From assembly GCA_027681045.1 (NCBI GenBank), contig JAQDCK010000030.1, positions 1-8,888 on the forward strand: a DNA stretch of 8,888 nt, written 5' to 3'. A program made the position numbers and the translations under genes. A model generated the notes under the pieces. The model had not been told where the DNA came from, did not search any database, and saw only the letters and a list, made by a program, of their open reading frames with translations. Positions 1 to 5,466 of this stretch are shown piece by piece. The stretch's first letter is position 1. Every line of letters begins with the position of its first letter. Source of the DNA: Lactobacillaceae bacterium AF64-9pH9TA (GTDB lineage Bacteria; Bacillota; Bacilli; Lactobacillales; Lactobacillaceae).

Positions 1-54
1 ACTTACTGGATCGGAACAGTGTTCAATTTGATTTTACAATTGGCGATTGTTTAA
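1..54 (+). CDS. C-terminal end of an unidentified, probably membrane, protein (partial)
   Basis: The first frame is open from base 1 to a TAA at 52-54 and gives 17 residues, TYWIGTVFNLILQLAIV. They are strongly hydrophobic with two aromatic residues at the front, which looks like a C-terminal transmembrane segment. A rho-independent terminator lies about 50 bases downstream on the same strand, as expected if a gene ends here. The fragment is too short to name a family, and a chance open frame of this length cannot be excluded. Confidence 0.45.
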   Translation, partial: TYWIGTVFNLILQLAIV

Positions 55-106
55 CCACAGCTTTTTGCAAGATTTCAATGACCGAGACAAAAATTCAAAA
101 GATGGT

Positions 107-134
107 AAAGGCGGGGCCTAGGGCCTGCCTTTTT
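107..134 (+). terminator. Rho-independent terminator after the upstream partial gene
   Basis: Bases 107-115 (AAAGGCGGG) pair with 124-132 (CCTGCCTTT) in nine pairs, one of them G-T, around an eight-base loop, and the right arm runs into TTTTT at 130-134. The orientation suits a + strand transcript ending after the reading frame that stops at 54. Confidence 0.75.
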
Positions 135-137
135 CTG

Positions 138-164
138 TATAATTTTTCTTAGATGACTGTAAAC
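138..164 (+). repeat. Duplicated TATAAT...CTTAGA...TGTAAA block, copy 1
   Basis: Copy 1 starts at TATAAT (138-143), continues through CTTAGA (148-153) and ends with TGTAAA (158-163). It matches the block at 573-598 at 23 of 26 columns, counting one T indel and two transitions. It sits just after a terminator and ahead of the next gene. No -35 hexamer lies at a useful distance, so it is not a convincing promoter. Confidence 0.5.
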
Positions 165-178
165 ATGGTAAATTATGA

Positions 179-207
179 TTGACAGCTTAGTTTGCCAGTT
201 ATATTAT
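179..207 (+). promoter_or_regulatory. Sigma-A type promoter for the small membrane protein gene
   Basis: A consensus -35 (TTGACA, 179-184) is separated by exactly 17 bases from TATTAT (202-207). Transcription would start near 214, about 30 bases ahead of the start codon at 247. A second -10-like TATAAT at 211-216 has no good -35 at the right distance. Confidence 0.65.
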
Positions 208-246
208 CGTTATAATATCTTAATGTAAAAATCAGGAGGGATTTGA

Positions 247-492
247 ATGAGTAAAAAGTTGACTTTGTACTTGCTGCCACCGGTACTTTTAGTAGCAGTA
301 TTCATGATTATTGATTTTGCGAGCGGCCAGCACAATTTGTGGATGTCAGCCGTTGCGACATTAGCTTGGTGGCTGTTTTCCTTTGCAAGTGACCACCTGG
401 CTAAAGGTTGGCAAAAGGCGATTTTTCTGGCCTGTGGTGGCTTTTTGCTCTTGGTTGCCGGCTTATGCATCTACATTAAGTTAAATCCATAA
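247..492 (+). CDS. Small membrane protein of unknown function (81 aa)
   Basis: I do not recognise a family. The 81 residues show three hydrophobic stretches, at about 6-23, 31-50 and 58-77, with short polar or charged joints (DFASGQHN around 23-30 and SDHLAKGWQK around 48-57). A small integral membrane protein with three passes is likely. MSKK at the N-terminus favours an inside N-terminus by the positive-inside rule. The start is supported by AGGAGGG at 234-240, six bases before the ATG. The gene has its own promoter (179-207) and terminator (504-534), so it is a single-gene unit. Its spacers differ from those of the sugar genes downstream, and nothing ties it to their function. The antisense frame across this gene is a shadow with no ribosome site. 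Confidence 0.75.
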   Translation: MSKKLTLYLLPPVLLVAVFMIIDFASGQHNLWMSAVATLAWWLFSFASDHLAKGWQKAIFLACGGFLLLVAGLCIYIKLNP

Positions 493-503
493 AATAATTG
501 ATC

Positions 504-534
504 AAAAAGGCGCGTCAGTTGACGCGCTTTTTTG
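504..534 (+). terminator. Strong rho-independent terminator after the small membrane protein gene
   Basis: GCGCGTC (510-516), loop AGTT, GACGCGC (521-527) form a perfect GC-rich stem. AAAAAG on the left extends it against the six T residues at 528-533. The stop codon of the preceding gene is about 15 bases upstream. Confidence 0.92.
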
Positions 535-572
535 TTAAGAAATTGGAACTACATTTCAAGCAGCAGCCCAGG

Positions 573-598
573 TATAATTTTCTTAGACGATTGTAAAT
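573..598 (+). repeat. Duplicated TATAAT...CTTAGA...TGTAAA block, copy 2 (possible -10)
   Basis: This is the second copy of the block at 138-164, with TATAAT at 573-578, CTTAGA at 582-587 and TGTAAA at 592-597. TATAAT could be the -10 of the gene at 638, about 60 bases upstream of it, but the sequence 17 bases further up (550-555) matches the -35 consensus poorly. The promoter role is therefore uncertain; the sequence duplication is directly visible. Confidence 0.45.
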
Positions 599-637
599 GC
601 AATAGGAACAAGAGAAAAAATAGACGAGGAGCATGCA

Positions 638-1135
638 ATGACGATTGAAGAAGTGCTGGAAAAGCAGCTACTGGCGGAAGATTCAAGCATTGAACGCTTT
701 GAAGAAGATTTTTACGGGGACTTTTACGACTATTTTGTCAACTTTCTGAAGTTCAAGTGCCTTAGTCAGGGTAAGGACCTGGCCAGCCTGGAAAAGCAGA
801 AACTGGTCTTGTACCTGGACTTGTTCAACTCCCAGGACTTCCCGGGCCGGAAGGCTTACCGTTACAAGTTAGTCTTTGACAGCCAGCTGAACTTTTTAGC
901 GGCGGACTCAGACTTCACCCTCAGCGCCCTTTGCCGGGACTTGCGGGGGCGGGTGGACCAGCTGAGCGACTATGAAGCCGTCAAAAGCCAAGCCTTAGCT
1001 TCTTTGGCAGAACGTTTTGATTCCAAGAATCCAGACCTAAATACCAGGATCCAGAACTTTAACGTTGTCCTGGACGACCTTTACGACCGCTATAATCTCA
1101 GCCGCTTCAAGACGGTCTACCAGTTGGTCGGCTAA
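638..1135 (+). CDS. Hypothetical acidic cytoplasmic protein (165 aa)
   Basis: I do not recognise a family. The 165 residues have no signal peptide and no membrane segment. The N-terminus is acidic and aromatic (EEDFYGDFYDYF, about residues 22-33). The rest alternates charged and hydrophobic positions as in a mostly helical soluble protein, with helical-looking stretches about 44-62 and 105-135. GAGGAG at 626-631 is six bases before the chosen ATG at 638. A nearer ATG at 633 is followed one codon later by TGA and is too close to the ribosome site, so it is not the start. Codon choice is GC-rich at third positions like the operon that follows, which supports a real gene. It ends 66 bases before rbsK with no strong terminator between, so some read-through into rbsK is possible, but functional linkage is unproven. 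Confidence 0.75.
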   Translation: MTIEEVLEKQLLAEDSSIERFEEDFYGDFYDYFVNFLKFKCLSQGKDLASLEKQKLVLYLDLFNSQDFPGRKAYRYKLVFDSQLNFLAADSDFTLSALCRDLRGRVDQLSDYEAVKSQALASLAERFDSKNPDLNTRIQNFNVVLDDLYDRYNLSRFKTVYQLVG

Positions 1136-1145
1136 AGCGCTTTTT
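1132..1145 (+). promoter_or_regulatory. Candidate cre (CcpA) site ahead of rbsK
   Basis: CTAAAGCGCTTTTT matches the cre consensus TGWAARCGYTWWCA at 10 of 14 positions, including the whole AARCGYT core; the misses are the two outer bases at each end. It lies about 20 bases upstream of the putative rbsK -10, a repressing position. The same bases overlap the stop codon of the previous gene and could instead be a weak palindrome with a T tail. Confidence 0.3.
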
Positions 1146-1163
1146 TAAAAGGACGGGAATAGT

Positions 1164-1169
1164 TATAAT
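1164..1169 (+). promoter_or_regulatory. Putative -10 of the rbsK-rpe-rpiA operon
   Basis: A perfect TATAAT lies 32 bases before the rbsK start codon. The region 17 bases upstream (1141-1146) is TTTTTT, a weak -35, so the promoter may be intrinsically weak or factor-dependent. Read-through from 638-1135 is the alternative source of transcription. Confidence 0.4.
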
Positions 1170-1201
1170 TGACTTAGAATTAAAGTTAAGGAGAAAATGC
1201 T

Positions 1202-2122
1202 ATGAAAAAGATCGTAGTAATCGGGTCCAGCAACGTGGACACGACCCTGCATGTAGAAAACTTCCCCAAGCCAGGCGAAACCATCAACGCCCACAAGGTC
1301 AGCGAGGCTGGCGGCGGCAAGGGGGCCAACCAGGCAGTCGCGGCTGCTAAGAGCGGGGCTGAGACCATCTTCATCTCTAGAGTCGGCGAAGACTCCTACG
1401 GGAGCTGGATGAAAGAACAACTGGCCGGCTACGGGGTCAAGACAGACTATGTCTTGCCAACTGCTGGCGTTAAGACTGGCCATGCCTACATTACCTTGAA
1501 CGCTGAAGGGCAAAACGACATTATCATCGACCATGGGGCTAACTACAGCTTGACTGAAGCCGACGTTTTGGCGGCTAAGGACGTCATTGAAGCCGCTGAC
1601 TGCGTTATCGCCCAGCTGGAAACCCCGCTGGAAGCAACAACAGCTGCCTTCAAGCTGGCTAAGGCAGCCGGCAAGGTGACCATCTTGAATCCGGCTCCCG
1701 CGATCAAGGACTTGCCAGCTGATCTTTTGGCCGTAACTGACTTGATCACGCCAAACGAAACGGAAAGTGCCCTGCTGACTTCTCTGCCAGTTGCAGAAGA
1801 GGCTGACCTGGAAAAGAACGCCACTAAGCTGCATGAGCTGGGCGTTAAGCATGTGATCATCACCTACGGCAGCAAGGGGGCTTACCTGTCTTCCCCAGTC
1901 TTTACCGGTCTTGTACCAGCCTTTAAAGTCAAGGCAGTGGACACGACGGCGGCTGGCGACACCTTCTTAGGCTTTTTGGCTGGATCTTTAGCCAGCGACT
2001 TCAGCAACCTGCATGAGGCTGCCCGCTTTGCCAACCGGGCATCGTCTTTAGCTGTCCAGAAGATGGGGGCCCAGCCTTCCATCCCTGACCGGGCCAGCGT
2101 TGCGGCAGCTTTGGCTGAGTAA
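1202..2122 (+). CDS. rbsK: Ribokinase
   Basis: This is an ATP-dependent ribokinase of the PfkB family: D-ribose + ATP gives D-ribose 5-phosphate + ADP in the cytoplasm. At 306 residues it has the usual family length. The N-terminal substrate region contains GSSNVDTTL (residues 8-16) and the first PfkB signature with GGGKGANQA (about 37-45). The second signature is DTTAAGDTF at 247-255, which carries the anion-hole glycine and the catalytic base Asp253. NPAPA (about 163-167) and TPNETE (about 182-187) are also typical of ribokinases. The start at 1202 is set by AAGGAG at 1188-1193, eight bases upstream; the ATG at 1197 meets TGA two codons later. It is the first gene of rbsK-rpe-rpiA. No rbsD or rbsU transporter gene adjoins it, which fits ribose supplied from nucleosides, though this is inference. 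Confidence 0.95.
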   Translation: MKKIVVIGSSNVDTTLHVENFPKPGETINAHKVSEAGGGKGANQAVAAAKSGAETIFISRVGEDSYGSWMKEQLAGYGVKTDYVLPTAGVKTGHAYITLNAEGQNDIIIDHGANYSLTEADVLAAKDVIEAADCVIAQLETPLEATTAAFKLAKAAGKVTILNPAPAIKDLPADLLAVTDLITPNETESALLTSLPVAEEADLEKNATKLHELGVKHVIITYGSKGAYLSSPVFTGLVPAFKVKAVDTTAAGDTFLGFLAGSLASDFSNLHEAARFANRASSLAVQKMGAQPSIPDRASVAAALAE

Positions 2123-2137
2123 AGGATGGGTGACTAG

Positions 2138-2788
2138 ATGATTATTGCACCCTCAATTCTCAACGCGGACAACCTGCACTTAGGCCATCAGATCCAGGAA
2201 GCTGCTGCTAGCGGGATCCGCCGCTTCCACATTGACGTGATGGACGGACATTTCGTGCCCAACCTGTCATATGGTCCCCAGCTGGTCAGTGATTTTAAAA
2301 GGCAGTTCCCGGACCTGACCGCGGAAGTCCACCTTATGAGCAACAACCTGCCTGACCTTTTGCCAGCCTTTGTTAAAGCAGGCAGCGACTTGATTGAAAT
2401 TCACTATGAAGCCGACTACCCAAACCGAATTGACCACTGGCTGGACTACTTAAAGGAGCAGGGCGTCTCCCGCGGGTTAGTCCTTAGTCCGGATACTGAC
2501 ATTAAGGTGCTGGAGCGCTACAAGGACAAGCTTGATCAGGTTCTCTTGATGACAGTCTACCCGGGCTTTGGCGGGCAGAAGTTCATGGAAAGCGCGCCAG
2601 ACCGGATCAAGGCCGCCCGGGCAATTCTGCCGGATCTTCCAATCGAAGTCGACGGCGGGATCAATGATCAGACAGCAAAAAGCGCCAAAGATGCCGGAGC
2701 TGATGTTTTTGTGGCCGGCTCTTATATCTTCGGCCGGGACTCAGTGGCTAAGCAGGTAGCTGAGCTGACAAGCATTTTGGAAAAATAG
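2138..2788 (+). CDS. rpe: Ribulose-phosphate 3-epimerase
   Basis: This enzyme interconverts D-ribulose 5-phosphate and D-xylulose 5-phosphate. It is a metal-dependent TIM barrel acting in the cytoplasm, and 216 residues is the usual length. Visible signatures in order are APSILNAD (4-11), HIDVMDGHFVPN (31-42), EVHLM (63-67), YPGFGGQKF (141-149), VDGGIN (171-176) and the phosphate-binding AGSYIF (about 193-198). By family knowledge the metal and acid-base residues are His31, Asp33, His65 and Asp172, and all are present. The gene begins 15 bases after rbsK stops. The ribosome site AAGGATGG immediately follows the rbsK stop, so coupled translation is likely. It supplies xylulose 5-phosphate for the phosphoketolase encoded downstream. 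Confidence 0.96.
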   Translation: MIIAPSILNADNLHLGHQIQEAAASGIRRFHIDVMDGHFVPNLSYGPQLVSDFKRQFPDLTAEVHLMSNNLPDLLPAFVKAGSDLIEIHYEADYPNRIDHWLDYLKEQGVSRGLVLSPDTDIKVLERYKDKLDQVLLMTVYPGFGGQKFMESAPDRIKAARAILPDLPIEVDGGINDQTAKSAKDAGADVFVAGSYIFGRDSVAKQVAELTSILEK

Positions 2789-2800
2789 CGGAGGCAAAAA

Positions 2801-3493
2801 ATGGACCAAGCAAAGCAAGATGAATTGAAAAAGGCTGCTGCCAAGAAAGCAGCTGCCTTGGTGGAAGACGGAATGGTTTTGGGCGTCGGTACCGGGTCAA
2901 CGGTGAAGTTTTTCATTGATGAACTGGGCAAGAAGAAAGCAGCCGGCTTGACTCTCAAGGCAGTCGTGACCACCTCCAGCCGCAGCCAAAAGCAGCTGGA
3001 AGGCTACGGCTTTACCGTCAGCCCCCTCAGTGCAGTTGACCAGGTTGACCTGACGGTTGACGGGGCCGACAGAGTGGACAAGCAGTTAAACGGGATCAAG
3101 GGGGGCGGGGCCGCCTTGACCTTGGAAAAGAACGTGGCCGTCAACTCCAAGAAGAATGTCTGGATCGTGGACGAAAGCAAGGTGGTTGACTACCTCAGCG
3201 GCTTTGCCCTGCCAGTGGAAGTTTTGCCGATCTCCTGCATGCAGGTGGAAAAGCGCCTGGCAGACGAAGGGCTTAAGCCGGAATTCCGTTTAACGGAAGA
3301 TGGTCAGCGCCTTAAAACCCACTATGGCAACTACATTCTGGACCTCAAGCTAGACCGGATTCCGGTGCCAAGTGGTCTGGCTGACTACCTGGACCATACG
3401 GTCGGGGTAGTTGAGCACGGCCTCTTTTTAAACATCTGCGACCAGGTCATCATCGCCCGCGACAACGGGGAGATTGAAGTCCGCAGCCGCTAA
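2801..3493 (+). CDS. rpiA: Ribose-5-phosphate isomerase A
   Basis: RpiA interconverts ribose 5-phosphate and ribulose 5-phosphate, linking ribokinase to the epimerase. The 230-residue length and motifs are typical: GVGTGST (28-34) for phosphate binding, TTSSRSQ (57-63), VDGADRVD (86-93), KGGGAALTLEK (100-110) and VVEHGLF near the C-terminus. The residues equivalent to E. coli Asp81, Asp84, Lys94 and Glu103 are Asp87, Asp90, Lys100 and Glu109, all with identical spacing, so the enzyme should be active. The N-terminal helix is unusually rich in Ala and Lys. The start at 2801 is backed by CGGAGG (2789-2794) directly after the rpe stop. It is the last gene of the operon and is followed by a perfect hairpin terminator. 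Confidence 0.96.
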   Translation: MDQAKQDELKKAAAKKAAALVEDGMVLGVGTGSTVKFFIDELGKKKAAGLTLKAVVTTSSRSQKQLEGYGFTVSPLSAVDQVDLTVDGADRVDKQLNGIKGGGAALTLEKNVAVNSKKNVWIVDESKVVDYLSGFALPVEVLPISCMQVEKRLADEGLKPEFRLTEDGQRLKTHYGNYILDLKLDRIPVPSGLADYLDHTVGVVEHGLFLNICDQVIIARDNGEIEVRSR

Positions 3494-3504
3494 AGAATTT
3501 TTTG

Positions 3505-3537
3505 GAAAAGAAGCAACCGCTTCTTTTCTTTTTATTT
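3505..3537 (+). terminator. Terminator of the rbsK-rpe-rpiA operon
   Basis: GAAAAGAAGC (3505-3514), loop AACC, GCTTCTTTTC (3519-3528) is a perfect ten-base-pair stem followed by TTTTTATTT. It lies 12 bases after the rpiA stop. Confidence 0.9.
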
Positions 3538-3548
3538 GCCGGGTGAAA

Positions 3549-3557
3549 TGATAGAAT
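3549..3557 (+). promoter_or_regulatory. Extended -10 promoter of the nucleoside hydrolase operon
   Basis: TGATAGAAT gives TG, one base, then TAGAAT (3552-3557). No good -35 is present 17 bases upstream, where the terminator's T tract lies. The -10 overlaps an inverted repeat at 3553-3568, which makes it a natural target for repression. Confidence 0.45.
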
Positions 3558-3573
3558 AAAGCTATTCTGAATA
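3553..3573. promoter_or_regulatory. Candidate operator: overlapping inverted repeats at the nucleoside hydrolase promoter
   Basis: AGAATA (3553-3558), four bases, TATTCT (3563-3568) is a perfect inverted repeat. TATTC (3563-3567), T, GAATA (3569-3573) is a second one that shares its left arm. The three half sites cover the -10 and the likely transcription start. The GntR-type regulator encoded by the second gene of this operon is the likely ligand, by analogy with self-controlled GntR/HutC systems; binding is inferred. Confidence 0.45.
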
Positions 3574-3587
3574 ATGGAGAAGGATTA

Positions 3588-4523
3588 ATGAACAAGAAAC
3601 CCTTAATTATTTCAACCGATCCCGGGATCGATGACGCGGTCTGCCTGACGATCGCCCTGTTCGCCAAGGAACTGGACGTGAAGCTGATCGTGCCAACCTG
3701 GGGCAACGTTTCTTTGGAGAAGACTTTGAACAACACCTTGCGCCTGCAGGACTTCCTGGGCACCAAGGTCCCAGTTGTGGCCGGGGCCAAGCTGCCTTTG
3801 GTCAAGGAGGCCATCGATGCTTCTGAAGTCCACGGGGCCAGCGGGATGGCCGGCTTTGACTTCCCGGAAGCTGACCAGAGCCTTTTGGTAGAAGGCTTAG
3901 CCGCGACCAAGATTCACGAAGTAGTCAGCCAAAGCCCGGAAAAGGTGACCTTGATGCAGATCGGGCCGGCCACGGACTTTGCCCTTTACTTCCGCCAATA
4001 CCCGGAAGACCTGGACAAGATCGACCGCCTTTACATCATGGGCGGGGCCCTGGGCCGGGGCAATTACGGTCCTTACGACGAATATAACGTTTCCGGGGAC
4101 CCGGAAGCAGCCAAGATCGTCTTTGACTTGGGCGCCAAGGGCTTGGACATCTATGTGGCTCCTTTGGAAGTCGGCAACCAGGCCTTCGTTGACGCGGCCA
4201 GCCTGGAAGAAATCAAGGCTTTGGGCCGGGTCGGGGAAATGATCTACGGGCTCAACTCCCAATATGAATTAAACGACGCTGACGCCGATGCTGGCAAACG
4301 GATCTATGACGCCTTGACGGCAGCCATGCTGCTGGCTCCGGACCTGTTTGAAGTCAAGGAAGCTTACGTGGCGGTAGACACCAAGGGCCCTTACACTTAC
4401 GGGGCTTCAGTCATGGACTTTGAAGGTTTCTTTGGCCAAAAGGCCAACGCCAAGATCGCGGTCAAGGTTGACCGTCAGGCCTTCAAGGACTGGTTCCTGG
4501 CCGCGATCGCGCAAGCAAAGTAG
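3588..4523 (+). CDS. Nucleoside hydrolase (inosine-uridine preferring family), atypical active site
   Basis: The family hydrolyses the N-glycosidic bond of ribonucleosides to free base and ribose in the cytoplasm. The 311-residue length is typical. The calcium and ribose site is visible as TDPGIDD, with Asp11, Asp15 and Asp16. GNVSLEKTLNN (39-49), VHGASGMAG (81-89, His82), MGGAL (151-155), DEYNVSGDPEAA (164-175; Glu165, Asn167) and the C-terminal Asp241 complete the site. One oddity is that the usual catalytic His-Asp pair (His241-Asp242 in the Crithidia enzyme) reads Tyr240-Asp241, in IYDALTAAM. The first Asp of the usual DxDPGxDD is also Ser9. Substrate preference therefore cannot be assigned, and the protein could be a specialised hydrolase. 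GGAGAAGG at 3576-3583 supports the start. The gene heads an operon with a GntR regulator only eight bases downstream. Confidence 0.9.
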   Translation: MNKKPLIISTDPGIDDAVCLTIALFAKELDVKLIVPTWGNVSLEKTLNNTLRLQDFLGTKVPVVAGAKLPLVKEAIDASEVHGASGMAGFDFPEADQSLLVEGLAATKIHEVVSQSPEKVTLMQIGPATDFALYFRQYPEDLDKIDRLYIMGGALGRGNYGPYDEYNVSGDPEAAKIVFDLGAKGLDIYVAPLEVGNQAFVDAASLEEIKALGRVGEMIYGLNSQYELNDADADAGKRIYDALTAAMLLAPDLFEVKEAYVAVDTKGPYTYGASVMDFEGFFGQKANAKIAVKVDRQAFKDWFLAAIAQAK

Positions 4524-4531
4524 GTGGCTGA

Positions 4532-5254
4532 ATGGCTGATTATGTTTACCGGACGGTCATGCATGACATCAAACGCCGGATTTTAGCGGGCGAATATGAG
4601 AGGATGCGGCTGCCCGACGAGCGCAGCCTGGCCGAACAGTATCAGGTCAGCCGGTCGTCGATGAAGCGGGCCCTGGAACTTCTTGCCCAACAAGGCATCG
4701 TATTTAAGAAGCGGGGCAGCGGGACTTTTATCAATCCCCTGTACTTGAAGAACCAGGCCATGTTCCGCTATGAAGGGTCCAACCTGGGCTTGACGGACAG
4801 TTTTTTAGCGCCGGGCAAGAAGCAAGGGATCAAGCTGCTGGACTTCAAGGTGGTTAAGGCCAGCCCAGAAACGGCCCAGGACCTCTTCTTGAGTGAAAAT
4901 GACTTTGTCTACCAGTTCAAGCGCCTTCGCCTTTTGGACGACCAGCCCTTCTTGATTGAAGAGGGCTTCGTGCCGATCAAGATCCTGCCGGAGCTTAAAG
5001 AGGAAATTCTGCGGGGGTCCTTGTTCAACTACCTGGAAGATGCGCAAAATAAGGCGGTCACCCGGTCTTATTTGACCATCACGGTTTCCCCTTCAAGCGC
5101 GGAAGACCAAGAAGAGCTGCAGCTCAAGGCTACAGAGCCGGTCGGCGTGATGGACGGGATCTTCTTTTTGGATGACGGCACGCCATTTGAAGTCTCCAGC
5201 ATGCGGGTTCACTACAAGTACATGCGCTTCAACAGCTTTGTCAATTTGAATTAA
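4532..5254 (+). CDS. GntR-family (HutC subfamily) transcriptional regulator
   Basis: The protein has 240 residues. The N-terminal winged helix-turn-helix covers about residues 1-68, with YRTVMHDIKRRILAGEY, then LPDERSLAEQYQVSRSSMKRAL (recognition helix about 40-50) and the wing GIVFKKRGSGTFI. Residues from about 90 to 235 fit the UTRA effector domain of the HutC subfamily; VYQFKRLRLLDDQPFLIEEG and the closing sheet are characteristic. Members of this group bind small sugar or metabolite ligands. The ligand here is not visible; ribose, a phosphorylated pentose or a nucleoside would fit the neighbours, but this is inference. The ribosome site AGGTGG overlaps the stop of the nucleoside hydrolase gene and the gap is eight bases, so the two are translationally linked. 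The likely target is the inverted repeat at 3553-3573 ahead of this operon. Confidence 0.9.
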   Translation: MADYVYRTVMHDIKRRILAGEYERMRLPDERSLAEQYQVSRSSMKRALELLAQQGIVFKKRGSGTFINPLYLKNQAMFRYEGSNLGLTDSFLAPGKKQGIKLLDFKVVKASPETAQDLFLSENDFVYQFKRLRLLDDQPFLIEEGFVPIKILPELKEEILRGSLFNYLEDAQNKAVTRSYLTITVSPSSAEDQEELQLKATEPVGVMDGIFFLDDGTPFEVSSMRVHYKYMRFNSFVNLN

Positions 5255-5262
5255 GAGTAAAT

Positions 5263-5297
5263 AAAGCGGACAGGCATACCTGTCCGTTTTATTTTTC
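5263..5297 (+). terminator. Terminator of the nucleoside hydrolase-gntR operon
   Basis: CGGACAGG (5267-5274), loop CATA, CCTGTCCG (5279-5286) is a perfect eight-pair stem followed by TTTTATTTTT. It lies 12 bases after the gntR stop. Confidence 0.93.
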
Positions 5298-5301
5298 ACT
5301 A

Positions 5302-5345
5302 TTCCTGTCTTTTCTATTTTTTCTCTCTTCTATCTTTTTCTCTTT
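5302..5345. other. Pyrimidine-rich tract between gntR and the phosphoketolase gene
   Basis: Of 44 bases only three are purines (5307, 5316, 5332), and the rest are T and C. It lies between the gntR terminator and the phosphoketolase promoter, about 50 bases upstream of the -35. Its role is unknown; an upstream element, a DNA-bending tract or a plain spacer are all possible. Confidence 0.6.
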
Positions 5346-5368
5346 GAAAGTATTTTAAGGATTTGCAA

Positions 5369-5386
5369 AATTGGTAGGTTCCAATT
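5369..5386. promoter_or_regulatory. Inverted repeat just upstream of the phosphoketolase promoter
   Basis: AATTGG (5369-5374), TAGGTT, CCAATT (5381-5386) is a perfect six-base inverted repeat ending 10 bases before the -35 hexamer. The position suits an activator or repressor site. The AT-rich surroundings make a chance repeat possible. Confidence 0.3.
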
Positions 5387-5396
5387 GTCAAATTGA

Positions 5397-5424
5397 TTGA
5401 CTTATTTTTTGTAAATGGTATGAT
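5397..5424 (+). promoter_or_regulatory. Phosphoketolase promoter
   Basis: TTGACT (5397-5402), 16 bases, then TATGAT (5419-5424) with TG at 5416-5417 makes an extended -10 promoter with a near-consensus -35. Transcription would start near 5431, giving a leader of about 36 bases. This is among the strongest promoters in the window. Confidence 0.7.
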
Positions 5425-5466
5425 TGAGACAAGTAAAAATAGAGAGTTCCTCAAAGGAGTAAAACG

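Noticed and set aside
211..216. TATAAT as the -10 of the first small gene
   Set aside because: No suitable -35 lies 16-18 bases upstream, while TATTAT at 202-207 has a perfect TTGACA at 17 bases.
210..470. Antisense frame of 86 codons opposite the small membrane protein
   Set aside because: There is no ribosome site or promoter on that strand. The sense gene has a strong ribosome site, promoter and terminator.
1163..1852. Long antisense open frame (229 codons) on the - strand across rbsK
   Set aside because: It is a mirror of a certain ribokinase gene with GC-rich third positions, which removes stops on the opposite strand. There is no ribosome site, and the product is unlike any protein I know.
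5345..5358. cre-like TGAAAGTATTTTAA upstream of the phosphoketolase gene
   Set aside because: It matches 11 of 14 positions but lacks the central CG that defines cre, and it is explained by AT richness.
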